Source: Roseicyclus sp. (GTDB lineage: Bacteria; Pseudomonadota; Alphaproteobacteria; Rhodobacterales; Rhodobacteraceae). Taken from it: 64,000 bases of DNA. The stretch's first letter is position 1. The number at the start of each line of letters is the position of its first letter. Positions 1-9,361 of the stretch are shown here, piece after piece. The position numbers were made by a program, and so were the translations under genes. The stretch spans positions 100,188 through 164,187 of the forward strand of contig JAGYLB010000085.1 of assembly GCA_018401055.1 (NCBI GenBank), given 5' to 3'. The notes below the pieces were generated by a model. That model made no database searches, had not been told where the DNA came from, and saw only the letters and a program-made list of their open reading frames with translations.

Positions 1-167
1 CGCCACCTGCAGCCTTGCGCGCGCCACATATGTCGTCATGTCGATCACCCCTATATGCTGCCATTTCCCCGGTATCCCGCAGCATACCGGAGCTTCGCGC
101 AGCGGATTAAGGAAAAAGTTTCCGATCGGCAACAGGCCGCGACACGGTTTGTGCCACAAAAGGGGCG

Positions 168-1095
168 TCAGCCGATCAGGCGGGCGGCCTCGGCTTCGGT
201 CAGGCGGGGATGGGCGGGGCTGTCAGGCGGGGCCGCACCCGCAGGCCAGTCGGCGGGCGGGCCGAGGGCGAGGCTTTCGCGGGGCCAGAAACTCTCGCAG
301 GCCAGCGCCTGCGCGAAGATCACGGCATGGTCGGGCAAGAGCAGCTGGTGCCATGTGATGCTGCCCCCAAAGTCGCGCGTGGCCTGACCGGCGGTGACAA
401 AGGCCGCCGCCGGAACCAGCACAGGCCCCTCGGGGCTGTCCAGCCGCACGCATTGGGTGCCGGCGATCAGCAGATCGTCGCCCAGCCCCATGAACCCGCG
501 GCGCAGGCGTACCGGCGCGGCCTGCCCGCGCGCCAGAACGCTGTGCAGCCCATGCCAGACAACTGGCTGAAAGCCATGCCCATCGGTCCAGATCTTGTCG
601 CCGACCGCGATATCCTCGATCGGGCGCTTGCGATCACCTCGGTCAGGATGCGGGTGCCCGCCGCGAACCCACCGGCAAAGCCCGGGGTGTCCCGTCCACC
701 GCCATGAGACAGCGAAAGCTGATAGCGCTGGCCGGGCTTGAGCGGTAGCGCCGCGGCGATGACCTGCAGGGCCAGACCGGGCGGGTTACTTGCGCGCAGC
801 ATGTAGCCGGTGACCCGGATGCCCTTGGCGACATCGGCCAGAGTCCAGATCTGCCGTGCCAGATCACCCGTCACAAAGACCTGCCCACCCAGCGTGACGG
901 GGCAGCAAGCCTGTCGCCGTCCAAAAGCACCTGAACCGGCACAGCGGACCGCGCCAGCGTCAGGGGCAGCCCTGCCACGGTTTGCGCGGCGGCGATCGGA
1001 TCGGCGGGCAGGCTGCCGCCGAAATCCTCGGGGAGATAGGCATAGATCGAGCTGGCGGTCATGTCCTGCCCCGATAGACCTGTGCCGGGGATCAT
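168..1095 (-). CDS. Hint-domain (Hedgehog/intein-like) protein, frameshifted
   Basis: The protein has an N-terminal part of about 130 residues, then a Hint module beginning with [13 protein letters not shown], followed after frameshifts by a typical Hint middle ([20 protein letters not shown]) and a C-terminal tail ending EAEAARLIG. Secreted or surface proteins with this Hint module are common in Rhodobacteraceae; their function is mostly unknown. The ATG at 1095 overlaps the stop of the DUF2256 gene as ATGA, so the two are probably translationally coupled; another ATG lies at 1062. At least two indels (near 870 and 630) break the frame. The residue before FAAGT is Gly, where autoprocessing Hint domains have Cys. 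The family call is firm, the function is not. Confidence 0.7.
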
Positions 1096-1262
1096 CCCGG
1101 TCTCTTGGCGGATTTGTCTGCTGGGCGCGCGTTCCTGCACCTATCAGAGCAATACCGCACCTCATCCCAAACCTTTTCCCACTTCTTGCGCCACGTAAAG
1201 GGCCGCCCGCAAGTGATGCAGGTCTTTTGCGGCAGATCGGATTTCTTGCGCATGCGGGCCAT
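1092..1262 (-). CDS. DUF2256 small zinc-ribbon-like protein
   Basis: An intact 56-residue protein. It starts [15 protein letters not shown] and contains C15-x2-C18 and C38-x3-C42 around a core with FTWRKKW and [11 protein letters not shown], which is the DUF2256 signature. The four cysteines suggest a metal-binding knuckle (inference). It sits 59 bases after the photolyase stop and its own stop overlaps the start of the Hint gene. DUF2256 genes are often found beside cryptochrome/photolyase genes, as here, so a role linked to light or DNA repair is likely but unproven. The ATG at 1253 is an alternative start. Confidence 0.85.
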   Translation of the reverse strand: MARMRKKSDLPQKTCITCGRPFTWRKKWEKVWDEVRYCSDRCRNARPADKSAKRPG

Positions 1263-1321
1263 GGGCGAAAGCTAGCCCTACGACCCTGCACGGCCAGAGC
1301 GCCCCGGAACGCGCCCAACGG

Positions 1322-2864
1322 CTAGAGATCGAGGTGCAATTGCGCCTCGGGCACGCCCCGCTTGCGCCGACCCGGGGCGCGGTCGTTGACGAAATGACGC
1401 CCCGCCCCGCCATCCTTGCGGCTGGCATGCTTTTGCACCACGCGCGCCGCCTCTGCGCGGAAGGCGTCACCGCGCCGGACCGCCCAGACCGCGTCTCGCG
1501 CCGCCCGTGCCGCCTCGGCCAGATCGACGATGGGCGCGGGGTAGCGTTTGCCCAAAAGTCGCCCCGCGTCCTCCCAGGCCCAAGGCGTCTGCAGAGCCGC
1601 ATCGGGCACCTCGCGCAATTCGGGGCACCAGTGGCGGGTAAAGACGCCTGTCGGGTCTTGATCATGGCCTTGCTTGACCGGGTTGTAGATCCGCACGGTG
1701 TTCATGCCGGTCGTGCCCGACTGCATCTGCATCTGCGGCCAGTGGATGCCGGGCTCGTAATCGGTAAAGAGCCGCGCCAGATGCGGGCCGGTCGCGCGCC
1801 AGTCGAGCCACAGATGGTAGCTGGCGAAGGAAACCAGCATCGCGCGCATGCGAAAGTTGAGCCAGCCGGTGGCGTTCAGCGAGCGCATGCAGGCATCGAC
1901 GAAAGGAACGCCCGTCTCGCCCTTTTCCCAGGCGGCCAAACGGGCGGCATCGGGCACCATCGGCCGCAGCCCTTCATAGGCGGAATGCAGACAGCGCCGT
2001 TCCAGCGCCGGTTCATCCTCCAGCTTTTGCATGAAATGGTCGCGCCACGCGAGCCGCGCCTCGAAACTGGCCATGGCACCCGACCAACCCTCGCGCGTCC
2101 CCTTGGCCTGACGCTTGCGCGCAGCACTGGCCTGCGCCGCCTCGCGGGTGCTGATCGTGCCCCAAGCCAGATGCGGGCTAAGCCGTGAACAGGCCTCGGC
2201 CCCCTCCAGTGGCGAGGACATGGCGCGCCGGTAGGTCTGGCCCCGCACCTCCAGAAAGGAGGCAAGCGTCGCCTCGGCCATGGCGCGCCCACCTTCTCTG
2301 GCGTCCGGGACAAGGATCGAAGGGCAATCCCAGATCGCGCGCATCGGGGATCACACCGGGGTCAAGGTCGAACCCCGTCAGCCCCTCGGGCATGGATATG
2401 ACCGCGGCCCGCATTGCGCCGTCTCGCCGCGCGGCCCAACCGTCGCGCCCCTTGAGCCTGCGCATCACGCCCGCCTGCGGCCGCTCGGACCAGCACACGC
2501 CCAAAGCCGAAAGACGCGCAGCGACAGACCGGTCGCGGGCATAGCTCCACAGATTGCCGGTCTCCTCGCAGCTCAAGACCTCGGTGATCTTCGTTTGTGC
2601 AAGCAGGTCCGCCAGAACCTCGGTCGCGGGGCCTACCCGCACGATCAGCGGTGCGCCCAGCCGCCCTAGATCGTCGCGCAGGCCCCTCAGGCTTTCGGCC
2701 ACGAACCGCCATTGCCGCGCCGAGGCATCGGGTTGCGCCCAAGCCTCTGGTTCGGCGATGAAAAGGGGCAAGATGCGGCCGCCACGCGCAGCGGCCTCGG
2801 CCAGGACGTGATTGTCCTGCACCCGCAGATCGCGCTTGAACCAAACAAGAACATCCGTGCCCAT
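1322..2864 (-). CDS. phrB: Deoxyribodipyrimidine photolyase / cryptochrome family protein, one frameshift
   Basis: The N-terminal half (2864 to about 2315) starts MGTDVLVWFKRDLRVQDN, the photolyase alpha/beta domain that holds the antenna pigment. The C-terminal half carries the FAD-binding helical domain, with GVPFVDACMRSLNATGWLNF, QMQMQSGTTGMNTVRIYNP and a family-typical end. Together they make about 510 residues, normal for the family. One indel near 2315 splits the reading frame. The expected reaction is light-driven repair of pyrimidine dimers, or photoreception if it is a cryptochrome-like member. It heads an operon with the DUF2256 and Hint genes. Confidence 0.9.
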
Positions 2865-2921
2865 GGCGGGGCAGATAGCAGCAACGGCGGCCCTGTCAAA
2901 GCCCCGCCGCGTTGCCTTTCG

Positions 2922-3101
2922 TCAATCGCCGACCGTGGGCGCGATCAGCCCGGCCTCGGGCGTGGTGCCGCTGCTTGCGACCTGCAGGGCAATGAAGCCC
3001 ACAAGGATCACGGCAGCCAGAACGATCAGCCCGCGCAACACGGTCAGAACCGGCTTGTGGCGGCGTTCCTGCTTTTCGACATTGGTGCTTGGGGCGGACA
3101 T
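2922..3101 (-). CDS. Small single-pass membrane protein, unknown function
   Basis: A 59-residue ORF starting MSAPSTNVEKQ, with AAGGAGA just upstream of the ATG. A basic stretch (QERRHKP) is followed by one hydrophobic segment of about 23 residues (LIVLAAVILVGFIALQV) and a short polar tail ending APTVGD. The layout suggests an N-in single-pass inner-membrane protein. It lies between phrB and the divergent pepN. I do not recognise a family. Confidence 0.55.
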   Translation of the reverse strand: MSAPSTNVEKQERRHKPVLTVLRGLIVLAAVILVGFIALQVASSGTTPEAGLIAPTVGD

Positions 3102-3300
3102 GGCTGTCTCCTTTCGCCTTGGGTGTCGATCTCGCCGCCAAGGGTCGATCCCCCCGGTGGCGAGACCCTTCACTTATGACCGAACCCGGGGGAATCAAGG
3201 AAGCAAGACCGTCTCGGCCCCTGCCGCGCCTTGCCCCCGGCCTGCGCCCGGCCTAGCCTCTCCCCCAGTCGCCGCCCGTCGCAGCGCCACAGGAGAGCCG

Positions 3301-5901
3301 ATGAAAGACGCCGCCCCCCAGCCCATTCACCTCGCCGATTACCGCCCGCCCTCGCATCTGGTGGACAGCGTGCAACTGACCTTCCGCCTTGCGCCGGCGG
3401 CCACGCGCGTGCTGTCGAAAATCCACCTCCGGGCCAATCCGGCGGGGCTTGAAAACGGCAATCTGCGGCTGAATGGCGAGGGGTTGCGGCTGATCTCTTG
3501 CGCGATCGACGGTCAGGCCCTCAGCGCACTCGACTACCTGCTGACGACCGAAGGGCTGACCGTGCCCGCCGAACGCCTGCCCGCCGACGGTTTCTTGTGG
3601 GAGGCCGAGGTGGAGATCGACCCGGCAGGCAACACAGCCCTCGAAGGGCTTTACATGTCGGGCGGCATGTATTGCACACAATGCGAAGCCGAAGGGTTCC
3701 GCAAGATCACCTTCTACCCCGACCGGCCGGACGTGATGGCCCCTTTCACCGTGCGGATCGAAAGCGAGATGCCGGTCCTGTTGTCGAACGGCAATCCGGG
3801 CGCGTCCGGCCCCGGCTGGGCCGAATGGCACGACCCATGGCCCAAGCCCGCCTATCTGTTTGCGCTGGTCGCGGGCGATCTGGTGGCGCATAGCGACGCC
3901 TTCACCACGATGTCGGGCCGCGCGGTCGATCTCAACATCTGGGTCCGCCCCGGCGACGAGGACAAATGCGCCTATGCGATGGATGCGCTCAAACGCTCCA
4001 TGCGCTGGGACGAGGAGGTTTATGGCCGTGAATACGATCTCGACGTGTTCAACATCGTGGCCGTCGATGATTTCAACATGGGCGCGATGGAGAACAAGGG
4101 GCTGAACATCTTCAACTCCAAATACGTCCTCGCCAGCCCCGAGACTGCCACCGACCGCGATTATGACTTCATCGAAAGTATTGTCGCGCATGAATATTTC
4201 CACAACTGGACCGGCAACCGGATCACTTGCCGCGACTGGTTCCAGCTCTGCCTCAAGGAGGGTCTGACGGTATTCCGCGACCAACAGTTCAGCGCCGACA
4301 CCCGCTCGCACGCCGTGCAGCGGATCGAGGACGTGTTGCAACTGCGCGCCCGCCAGTTCCGCGAGGATGCAGGCCCGCTGGCCCATAACGTACGCCCCGA
4401 TGCCTACGTCGAGATCAACAATTTCTACACAGCGACGGTCTACGAGAAGGGCGCGGAAGTCATCGGCATGCTCAAGCGCCTCGTCGGCGCGCAGGAATAT
4501 CGCGCGGCTCTCGACGAATATTTCCGCCGTCACGACGGGCGGGCCTGCACGATAGAGGATTGGCTGGCGGTGTTCCAAGACGTGACAGGCCGGGATCTGT
4601 CGCAGTTCAAGCGCTGGTATACGCAGGCGGGCACCCCGCGCTTGACAGCCGAATGGCAGGTCACGGGCGACCGGCTGCATCTGCGGATGGCGCAAGTGGT
4701 GCCGCCGACGCCCGACCAGCCGCTCAAGGAACCGGTTGTGATCCCCATCGCCATGGGCCTCCTTGCGCCCGACGGCACCGAGCTGTTGCCCGAGACGACC
4801 GTGATCCTCGACAGCCGCGAGACGGTTCTGGATTTCGACCTTGCCAAGATGGCGGCGCAGGCGGGCATCGCAGTGCCCGACCGCGTCATCCCCTCGCTTC
4901 TGCGCGGCTTTTCCGCGCCCGTGATCCTCGACGCGGCCCTGACGCGCGCCGACCGGCTGGTGCTGCTGGCCCATGACCCCGACCCGTTCAACCGTTGGGA
5001 GGCCGGGCGCAGCCTGATGCGCGAGACGCTGATGGGGATGCTGACGGGCGGCGCACCGGACCCTGCCCTGTTCGACGCTTTGGGCCGACTTCTCGCCGAT
5101 GCGCGGCTCGACGCCGCCTTCCGCGCGCTCTGTCTTGCGCTGCCGTCGGAGGATGACTTGGCGCAGGCCGCCCATGACGGCGGGCTGGTGCCCGATCCGA
5201 CCGCGATCCACACCACCCGCAAGGTGTTCCAGAGCGCGATGGCGGACGCGCTGCAAGGCCAGCTTGTCGTGCTTTATGACGCCATGGACCCCGGGCCGGG
5301 GTATAGCCCTGACGCGGATCAGGCGGCAGGCCGCGCCTTGCGCAATGCGGCGCTGATGCTGCTGACCCGGATCGAGGGACCCGACCGCGCCCACGCGCAT
5401 TACGACGCGGCCACCAACATGACCGATGAGATCGCGGCCTTTACCGCGCTGCTCGAGGCGGGCGACACCAGCGTCGCCCAACGCTTCCACGACCGCTGGA
5501 AGGATGACCGGCTGGTGATGGACAAATGGTTCATGGCGCAGGTCGCCCATGCCGCGCCGGACCAAGCGGTCGCGACCGCGCAGGCACTGACAGACCATCC
5601 GCTGTTCGACTGGACCAATCCCAACCGCTTCCGGTCGGTGATCGGCGGATTGACCTCGGGCAATCCGGCGGGGTTCCATGACCCCTCGGGCGCAGGCTAT
5701 GCCTTTCTGGCCGACTGGCTGATCCGGTTGGATGCCAAGAACCCGCAGACGGCGGCGCGGATGTCGACGGCCTTCGAGACGTGGAAACGCTATGATGCCG
5801 ACCGGCAGGAGATGATCCGCGCCGAGCTCGACCGGATCGCGGCCACGGACGGCCTGAGCCGTGACCTGTCGGAGATGGTGGGCCGCATCAGGGGCGCCTA
5901 A
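3301..5901 (+). CDS. pepN: Aminopeptidase N (M1 family)
   Basis: An intact 866-residue zinc aminopeptidase that removes N-terminal residues from peptides in the cytoplasm. The GAMEN exopeptidase motif is at about residue 261. The zinc site HEYFHNWTGNRIT starts at about residue 297, with the third ligand Glu in LKEGLTVF at about residue 320, the same spacing as E. coli PepN. The ATG at 3301 follows AGGAG at a good distance; longer upstream starts would add residues unlike the family. It is one of the few long host genes here without an indel. Confidence 0.96.
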   Translation: MKDAAPQPIHLADYRPPSHLVDSVQLTFRLAPAATRVLSKIHLRANPAGLENGNLRLNGEGLRLISCAIDGQALSALDYLLTTEGLTVPAERLPADGFLWEAEVEIDPAGNTALEGLYMSGGMYCTQCEAEGFRKITFYPDRPDVMAPFTVRIESEMPVLLSNGNPGASGPGWAEWHDPWPKPAYLFALVAGDLVAHSDAFTTMSGRAVDLNIWVRPGDEDKCAYAMDALKRSMRWDEEVYGREYDLDVFNIVAVDDFNMGAMENKGLNIFNSKYVLASPETATDRDYDFIESIVAHEYFHNWTGNRITCRDWFQLCLKEGLTVFRDQQFSADTRSHAVQRIEDVLQLRARQFREDAGPLAHNVRPDAYVEINNFYTATVYEKGAEVIGMLKRLVGAQEYRAALDEYFRRHDGRACTIEDWLAVFQDVTGRDLSQFKRWYTQAGTPRLTAEWQVTGDRLHLRMAQVVPPTPDQPLKEPVVIPIAMGLLAPDGTELLPETTVILDSRETVLDFDLAKMAAQAGIAVPDRVIPSLLRGFSAPVILDAALTRADRLVLLAHDPDPFNRWEAGRSLMRETLMGMLTGGAPDPALFDALGRLLADARLDAAFRALCLALPSEDDLAQAAHDGGLVPDPTAIHTTRKVFQSAMADALQGQLVVLYDAMDPGPGYSPDADQAAGRALRNAALMLLTRIEGPDRAHAHYDAATNMTDEIAAFTALLEAGDTSVAQRFHDRWKDDRLVMDKWFMAQVAHAAPDQAVATAQALTDHPLFDWTNPNRFRSVIGGLTSGNPAGFHDPSGAGYAFLADWLIRLDAKNPQTAARMSTAFETWKRYDADRQEMIRAELDRIAATDGLSRDLSEMVGRIRGA

Positions 5902-5922
5902 CCCCTGCATGGGTGGAAGAGC

Positions 5923-5944
5923 GCAGGCCGGGCTTGCATTTTTT
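5923..5944 (+). terminator. Possible weak terminator after pepN
   Basis: A short stem (GCAGG paired with CTTGC around CCGGG) is followed by T6, between the convergent pepN and DUF1624 genes. The stem is only five pairs with one wobble, so this is tentative. Confidence 0.3.
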
Positions 5945-5959
5945 GAGAAAGATGAAGGC

Positions 5960-6730
5960 TCAGGCGGCGATGGTCACGGCCAGCCAGACCAGCGCGATCA
6001 GCACCGGCTGGTGGATGAGGTAGACGGCGAGGCTGTGGCGTCCGGGCAAGGCCAGCCAGTGTGCTGCGCGCGGGGCCTGCCAGCGCGCCAGCCTGTCCCA
6101 TCCGCCGCGCGCTGCCATCACGCGCGCCACAGCGATACCGAAGAGGACCGGGCCGAACCACGGGAAGAGGGGCACATAATCGACGGACCGCACGCCGATG
6201 GCCTGCAGCCCTGACCACCAGAACATGGGTGCATTGAGCACCTCGAGGCGTATGACCTGCGGCAGCCAGATCACCGCGACGCCCAAACCCGCCAGAACCG
6301 GTGCGGGCAGCCTGAGACAGGCCAAACCGATGAGGCTTGAGGCGGCGATGCAATGCAGGATGCCGAAAAAGATGAAGGCCTCGCGCATCGCCAGATAGGT
6401 CGCGGCCGTGATCACCAGCGCCGCCGCCGCGATCATCGCGAATCGCCGCCAGAACCCGCGCCAGCGGATGCCTTGCCCATGCGCGAGCCACAGGCTGACC
6501 CCGGCGAGAAACAGGAAGAAGCCCGCCGTCAGATAGGCCAGCCAGCGCCAGCCGGGCTGCATCGTGGTGCCGGGCGCAACGATGCCGAACAACTCCAGAT
6601 CGAACACGAAATGGAACACCGCCATGGCGATCAGCGCCATGGTCCGCGCCATGTCGAGGGCGACGATCCGGTTTGCACCCGCCGCGACCGCTGTCGTCCC
6701 GTCCGTCGTGATCGTGTCGCCCTGCTTCAT
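5960..6730 (-). CDS. DUF1624 / heparan-alpha-glucosaminide N-acetyltransferase-like membrane protein
   Basis: An intact 256-residue polytopic membrane protein with about seven hydrophobic segments. It begins with an ALDMARTMALIAMAVFHFVF segment typical of DUF1624 proteins (RxxxxDxxRGxxxxxMxxxH-like) and ends with LAVYLIHQPVLIAL, the acyltransferase-3/YeiB-like C-terminal motif. Members are thought to transfer acyl groups across the inner membrane; the substrate is unknown. It faces pepN tail to tail and is divergent from the following acyltransferase gene. Confidence 0.8.
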   Translation of the reverse strand: MKQGDTITTDGTTAVAAGANRIVALDMARTMALIAMAVFHFVFDLELFGIVAPGTTMQPGWRWLAYLTAGFFLFLAGVSLWLAHGQGIRWRGFWRRFAMIAAAALVITAATYLAMREAFIFFGILHCIAASSLIGLACLRLPAPVLAGLGVAVIWLPQVIRLEVLNAPMFWWSGLQAIGVRSVDYVPLFPWFGPVLFGIAVARVMAARGGWDRLARWQAPRAAHWLALPGRHSLAVYLIHQPVLIALVWLAVTIAA

Positions 6731-6815
6731 CGTTCAACCCTAGCAACACACCGCCGGCTTGCCCAGACGCGCGCGACCGTCACGCGGGTGTCACCGCCAG
6801 GTGTCAAGATAAGGC

Positions 6816-7182
6816 ATGGATATGGTTGCCCGACTCGATCCGCTGATCGCCGAGCGTGCGCCCTGGATCACCGGGACAAGCGCGGGCATGAGACTTGCGC
6901 GCTGGTCGCTCCATGAGCTTCTCGCCTATCCTCGCACCGTGCAGATGGCCCGGACGCTTGCCCCGCTGCCCGGGCCGGCTGTGATGCACAAGGCCGCGCG
7001 GATGATCGCGCGCGACGTCCAGGTCAGCGGCCTGTCGCATGTGCCCGCCAGTGGCCCGGCGCTGATCGTGGCCAACCACCCGACAGGGATCGCCGATGGG
7101 CTGGTCTTGACCCGGGTGCTGGGCGCAGTGCGGCAAGACGCCTATTTCTATGCGAATGCCGACATTCTGCGGGTGCTGCCAC
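6816..7182 (+). pseudogene. Lysophospholipid/glycerol acyltransferase, truncated by IS3
   Basis: The first 122 residues or so of a PlsC-type acyltransferase remain, including ALIVANHPTGIADGLVL, which carries the His and Asp of the catalytic NHx(4-5)D motif. The frame runs into the left end of the IS3-family element at 7183, which supplies a false end (NSP, stop). The substrate-binding half is absent, and I do not find it to the right of the IS cluster. The gene is therefore dead here. Confidence 0.8.
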
Positions 7183-7242
7183 TGAATAGCCCCTAGATTT
7201 GTAGACGCCTTGCTTGGTAATTTTGGAAGCAAGGAGGACGAG

Positions 7243-7487
7243 ATGTCCGCAAACAAATTCACAGACGAGTTCAAGCGCGATGCGGTGGCCCAGGTCGATG
7301 ATCGGGGCTATCCGGTGCGCGAGGTGGCCGAGCGGCTGGGAGTCAGCACCAAGTCGATCTACACGTGGCAAAAGCAGTTTTCGCGACCTGCGAAGGTCAT
7401 GCAGGAGGTCGATGCTCAGGCCGACGAGATCCGCCGCCTCAAGCGCGATTTGGCGCGGGTCACGGAGGAGCGGGATATCCTAAAAAA
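7243..7487 (+). pseudogene. IS3-family OrfA (HTH protein), split by IS110
   Basis: This is the helix-turn-helix protein of an IS3 element (MSANKFTDEFKRDAVAQV, with LGVSTKSIYTWQKQF as the HTH). It is preceded by AGGAGG. The frame is interrupted after RDILK by the IS110 insertion and then reads through to a false stop at 7521. Across the IS110 element the ending KATAYFARESR-stop can be recovered at about 9077-9111. In IS3 elements OrfA joins OrfB by a -1 frameshift; the A6G stretch needed lies exactly at the insertion point. Confidence 0.85.
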
Positions 7488-7713
7488 CCGTTCCGGGCCG
7501 CAGCCCGCCTGTGCGCGGTAGTAACAGCCTGTGCTATGCTGCGCTCGAAGGGCAGTTGCCGATGGCTTATTGGTGGGCTGGACCCCGTTAAAAAACGTGG
7601 CACATGGGTCGATGCGCACTTGAGAGTGGTGACGCCGCCATCGCGGCGATCCCGGTTAGGAAGATGACGAACTTGCATGGCCCACGCCCTTCGTCTTGAA
7701 CGGAGGAGATGCC
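7488..7713 (+). ncRNA. Candidate IS110 bridge RNA region
   Basis: This is the non-coding left end of the IS110 element, 226 bases upstream of the transposase ATG. In IS110-group elements (recombinase with N-terminal DEDD domain, long left end) this segment encodes a structured guide (bridge) RNA that pairs with donor and target DNA. The assignment rests on family knowledge and position; I have not folded the RNA. Confidence 0.45.
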
Positions 7714-9075
7714 ATGACGAAGTCAAAGACCGGCGACCAACCGGACCTGAAGATGGTCAACCCCAATGCGGCCGCGATCGACATCGGCTCGACCATGCAC
7801 ATGGCGGCTGTTAACCCTGACGCCGATACCATGCCAGTGCGTGCTTTCGGGACATTCACTCAGGATTTGCACGACCTTGTAGATTGGTTCCAGTCATGCG
7901 GCGTCACCAGCGTGGCCATGGAATCGACCGGCGTATACTGGATACCGGCCTTCGAGATCCTGGAGGCAAATGGCTTCGAGGTCATTCTCGTGAATGCCCG
8001 CTACGCCAAGAACGTGCCAGGCCGCAAAACGGACGTGAGCGATGCGGGATGGCTGCGCCAGTTGCATTCCTACGGTCTGCTCCGTGGCAGTTTCCGCCCT
8101 GAGGCGGAGATCGCTACCCTGCGCGCCTACATGCGGCAAAGGGAACGGCTCACCGAATATACCGCCGCTCACATCCAACACATGCAGAAGGCGTTGATGG
8201 AGATGAACCTGCAACTGCACCATGTCGTCTCCGACATCACAGGCGCGACGGGTATGCGGATCATCCGCGCCATCGTCGATGGTGAGCGTGACCCAGAAGT
8301 TCTCGCCGCGTTCCGGGATGTACGCTGCAAATCCTCGATGGACACGATCAAGGCCGCGCTGGTCGGCAACGACCGTGAGGAGCATGTCTTTGCCCTGACA
8401 CAGTCGCTCGAACTTTACGATTTCTACAAAGCGAAGATTGAGGCCTGCGATCGCAAGTTGGAGGCTGCGGTGGGGGCGCTGACTGTTCGGGCCGACAATG
8501 ACCTGGCTCCGCTGCCCAAGGCACGGATCAAAGGCAGGCAGCACAACGCGCCGTCCTTTGATGTGCGGGCGGCGCTTTACGGGGTGTTGGGCACAGACCT
8601 GACGCAGATCCACGGTCTTGGCCCGTCACTGGCCCTGAAGCTTGTGGCCGAATGCGGCACGGACCTGCGCGCCTGGAAGAGCGCCAAGCACTTCACGTCC
8701 TGGCTCTGTTTGGCTCCGGGTAACAAGATCTCTGGGGGCAAGCTGCTGTCCTCGCGGACGCGCCGGTCCTCAAGTCGTGCGGCCGCTCTCTTGCGCTTGG
8801 CAGCCGTTACGATTGGCAAAAGCGATACGGCCCTAGGCGCGTTTTACCGCCGACTGTCATCGCGCATCGGCAAGCAAAAAGCGGTGACGGCCACGGCGCG
8901 CAAGATCGCAGTCTTGTTCTACAACGCCATTCGGCATGGCATGACCTATAAGGATCAGGGTGCTGCGGCCTATGATGAACGACATCGGCAACGCGTGCTA
9001 TCAAACCTTCGACGGCGCGCCAAGACCCTCGGTTTTGCTTTGGCGCCCATTCCCGAGGCCGCGGCTGTTTCTTAG
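7714..9075 (+). CDS. IS110-family transposase (DEDD/serine recombinase)
   Basis: An intact 453-residue transposase. The N-terminal RuvC-like domain shows AAAIDIGST (Asp), VAMESTGVYW (Glu) and KTDVSDAGWL (Asp-Asp). The C-terminal half has the helix-hairpin-helix IHGLGPSLALKLVAECG and LAPGNKISGGK, which holds the conserved serine. The ATG at 7714 has GGAGG upstream; an in-frame TTG at 7696 is less likely. It works with the element's guide RNA to move the IS by recombination. Confidence 0.93.
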   Translation: MTKSKTGDQPDLKMVNPNAAAIDIGSTMHMAAVNPDADTMPVRAFGTFTQDLHDLVDWFQSCGVTSVAMESTGVYWIPAFEILEANGFEVILVNARYAKNVPGRKTDVSDAGWLRQLHSYGLLRGSFRPEAEIATLRAYMRQRERLTEYTAAHIQHMQKALMEMNLQLHHVVSDITGATGMRIIRAIVDGERDPEVLAAFRDVRCKSSMDTIKAALVGNDREEHVFALTQSLELYDFYKAKIEACDRKLEAAVGALTVRADNDLAPLPKARIKGRQHNAPSFDVRAALYGVLGTDLTQIHGLGPSLALKLVAECGTDLRAWKSAKHFTSWLCLAPGNKISGGKLLSSRTRRSSSRAAALLRLAAVTIGKSDTALGAFYRRLSSRIGKQKAVTATARKIAVLFYNAIRHGMTYKDQGAAAYDERHRQRVLSNLRRRAKTLGFALAPIPEAAAVS

Positions 9076-9361
9076 GAAGGCGACCGCATACTTCGCCAGG
9101 GAATCCCGGTGAGGTATGCGTTCATCGCGGAGAACCGGCTGGTCTTTGCAGTCCGGGCCATGTGCCGGATGCTGCTGGTTCATCCGAGCGGCTTTTATGC
9201 GTGGTTGCGCGAACCCCTTTCTCAACGGGCGCTGGAGGATGAGCGCCAAACGGTGCTGCTGAAGCAGGCTTGGGATGACAGCGGTGAAGTCTATGGATAC
9301 CGCAAGCTGCACGATGATCTATGCGACATGGGCGAGGACATCAGCCCCAACCGGGCTTGGC

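Larger units (their letters stand above)
7488..9076 (+). mobile_element. IS110-family element inserted in IS3 orfA
   Basis: The borders are inferred from reconstruction of the interrupted IS3 reading frame: host sequence ...ATCCTAAAAAA resumes as GGCGACCGC. There are no inverted repeats, as expected for IS110. It contains about 226 bases of non-coding left end, one transposase gene and almost no right end. Borders are accurate to within a few bases. Confidence 0.8.

Noticed and set aside
467..1318. 283-codon minus-strand ORF spanning the Hint and DUF2256 genes
   Set aside because: It strings together pieces of different genes in different frames because of indels; the real genes are the DUF2256 ORF and the Hint gene.
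3253..5910. Long minus-strand ORF (885 codons) opposite pepN
   Set aside because: Pure antisense shadow of a high-GC gene; the translation is rich in Arg/His/Gly/Val without any domain, and pepN is unmistakable on the other strand.
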